DNA from: Gemmatimonadota bacterium
GTDB taxonomy: Bacteria > Latescibacterota > UBA2968 > UBA8231
Reading direction: 5' to 3'
Assembly: GCA_026706505.1 (NCBI GenBank)
Contig: JAPOYQ010000754.1
Span: forward strand, 951 to 6,968
DNA length: 6,018 nucleotides
Part shown: piece after piece, positions 5,946-6,018 of the stretch
How positions within the stretch are numbered: position 1 is the first letter of the stretch
How the letters are laid out: every line of letters starts with the position of its first letter
Notes under the pieces: generated by a model
Databases searched by the model: none
Told to the model about the DNA's origin: nothing
What the model saw: the letters and a program-made list of their open reading frames with translations, nothing else
Translations under genes and position numbers: made by a program

Positions 5946-5974
5946 AATATAATAAAAACAGTATGTTATGTCAA
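5946..5974 (-). promoter_or_regulatory. Strong transposase promoter giving a leaderless mRNA
   Basis: On the minus strand a perfect TTGACA (5974-5969), a 17-bp spacer and TATATT (5951-5946, five of six) form a near-consensus sigma-70 promoter. The expected start is about 5939, some 4 nt before the ATG at 5935, leaving no room for an SD. It lies close to the right end of the IS and drives transcription inward. Confidence 0.75.
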
Positions 5975-6018
5975 GGGTAAAAATTAGCCCTTGCGTCTTT
6001 TATTTTGGTGCTGCACTC

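Larger units (their letters stand above)
4989..5996. repeat. Imperfect direct repeat on both sides of the transposase gene
   Basis: The copies are at 4989-5015 and 5969-5996. On the plus strand both read TGTCAAG, then a variable A-rich stretch, then AGCCC, two variable bases and GCGT, with 16 fixed positions in order over 27-28 bp. The right copy covers the -35 box of the transposase. The left copy lies in the loop and 3' arm of the folded region. It is direct rather than inverted, so it is not the IS terminal repeat. Confidence 0.4.
4954..6018 (-). mobile_element. IS1-family insertion sequence (right end not resolved)
   Basis: The element is defined by an intact transposase. For the left end, GGTAGTAAAAGCAACTTAG at 4954-4972 fits the classical IS1 terminal repeat GGTGATGCTGCCAACTTA at GGT, the T at position 6 and CAACTTA (11 of 18, no gaps). 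The left end is therefore proposed at 4954, 133 bp past the transposase stop. No clear inverted partner is present on the right. The last bases of the window (minus strand AGTGCAGCACCAAAATA) resemble an IS1 end only loosely, so the true right end is at or just beyond 6018. A target-site duplication cannot be checked. The element would be at least 1,065 bp. Confidence 0.5.

Noticed and set aside
4839..5995. CGCAAGGG at 4839-4846 and its inverse CCCTTGCG at 5988-5995 as IS terminal repeats
   Set aside because: An 8-bp match is expected by chance at an appreciable rate in this search space. The flanks do not give a matching target duplication, and the sequence does not resemble IS1 ends.

Overview
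The window is bacterial and has GC-rich coding DNA separated by clearly AT-rich intergenic DNA. The genes are compact. Several lack a Shine-Dalgarno (SD) sequence, while others carry a very strong one. The organism cannot be named from these genes: the enzymes are widespread housekeeping types, and the insertion sequence and small basic protein occur in many phyla. A Sec-type signal peptide on one product is compatible with a diderm but does not prove it.

Left part (1-2604, minus strand): a two-gene unit runs leftward. ATP-dependent phosphoenolpyruvate carboxykinase (pckA) is complete. S-adenosylhomocysteine hydrolase (ahcY) starts 48 bp downstream and runs off the left edge after 326 codons. 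The short gap and lack of a terminator suggest co-transcription, which would link gluconeogenic PEP formation with the activated-methyl cycle. The pairing is unusual.

Middle (2605-4488, plus strand): an intergenic region separates pckA from a divergent two-gene unit. That unit encodes a GNAT acetyltransferase with a probable leaderless promoter and, 15 bp later, a 316-residue predicted secreted protein of unknown family. It ends in a strong hairpin with a T-rich tail.

Right-middle (4490-4816, plus strand): a small self-contained AT-rich cassette has its own TTGACA promoter, a palindrome at the start site, an almost full-length anti-SD match, a 63-residue YjzC-like basic protein and an 11-bp perfect hairpin.

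Right part (about 4954 to the edge, minus strand): an IS1-family insertion sequence with an intact single-ORF DDE transposase of about 282 residues. Its promoter again implies a leaderless transcript. Its left end probably lies in a hairpin-rich non-coding stretch (4930-5040) that can fold in mutually exclusive ways, preferentially as plus-strand RNA. Its right end is at or beyond the window edge.

The most interesting points are the matching leaderless promoter geometry of the GNAT gene and the transposase, the unusually long ribosome-binding site of the small gene, the switch-like folded region at the IS left end, and the unclassified exported protein. None of these amounts to a proven new system.
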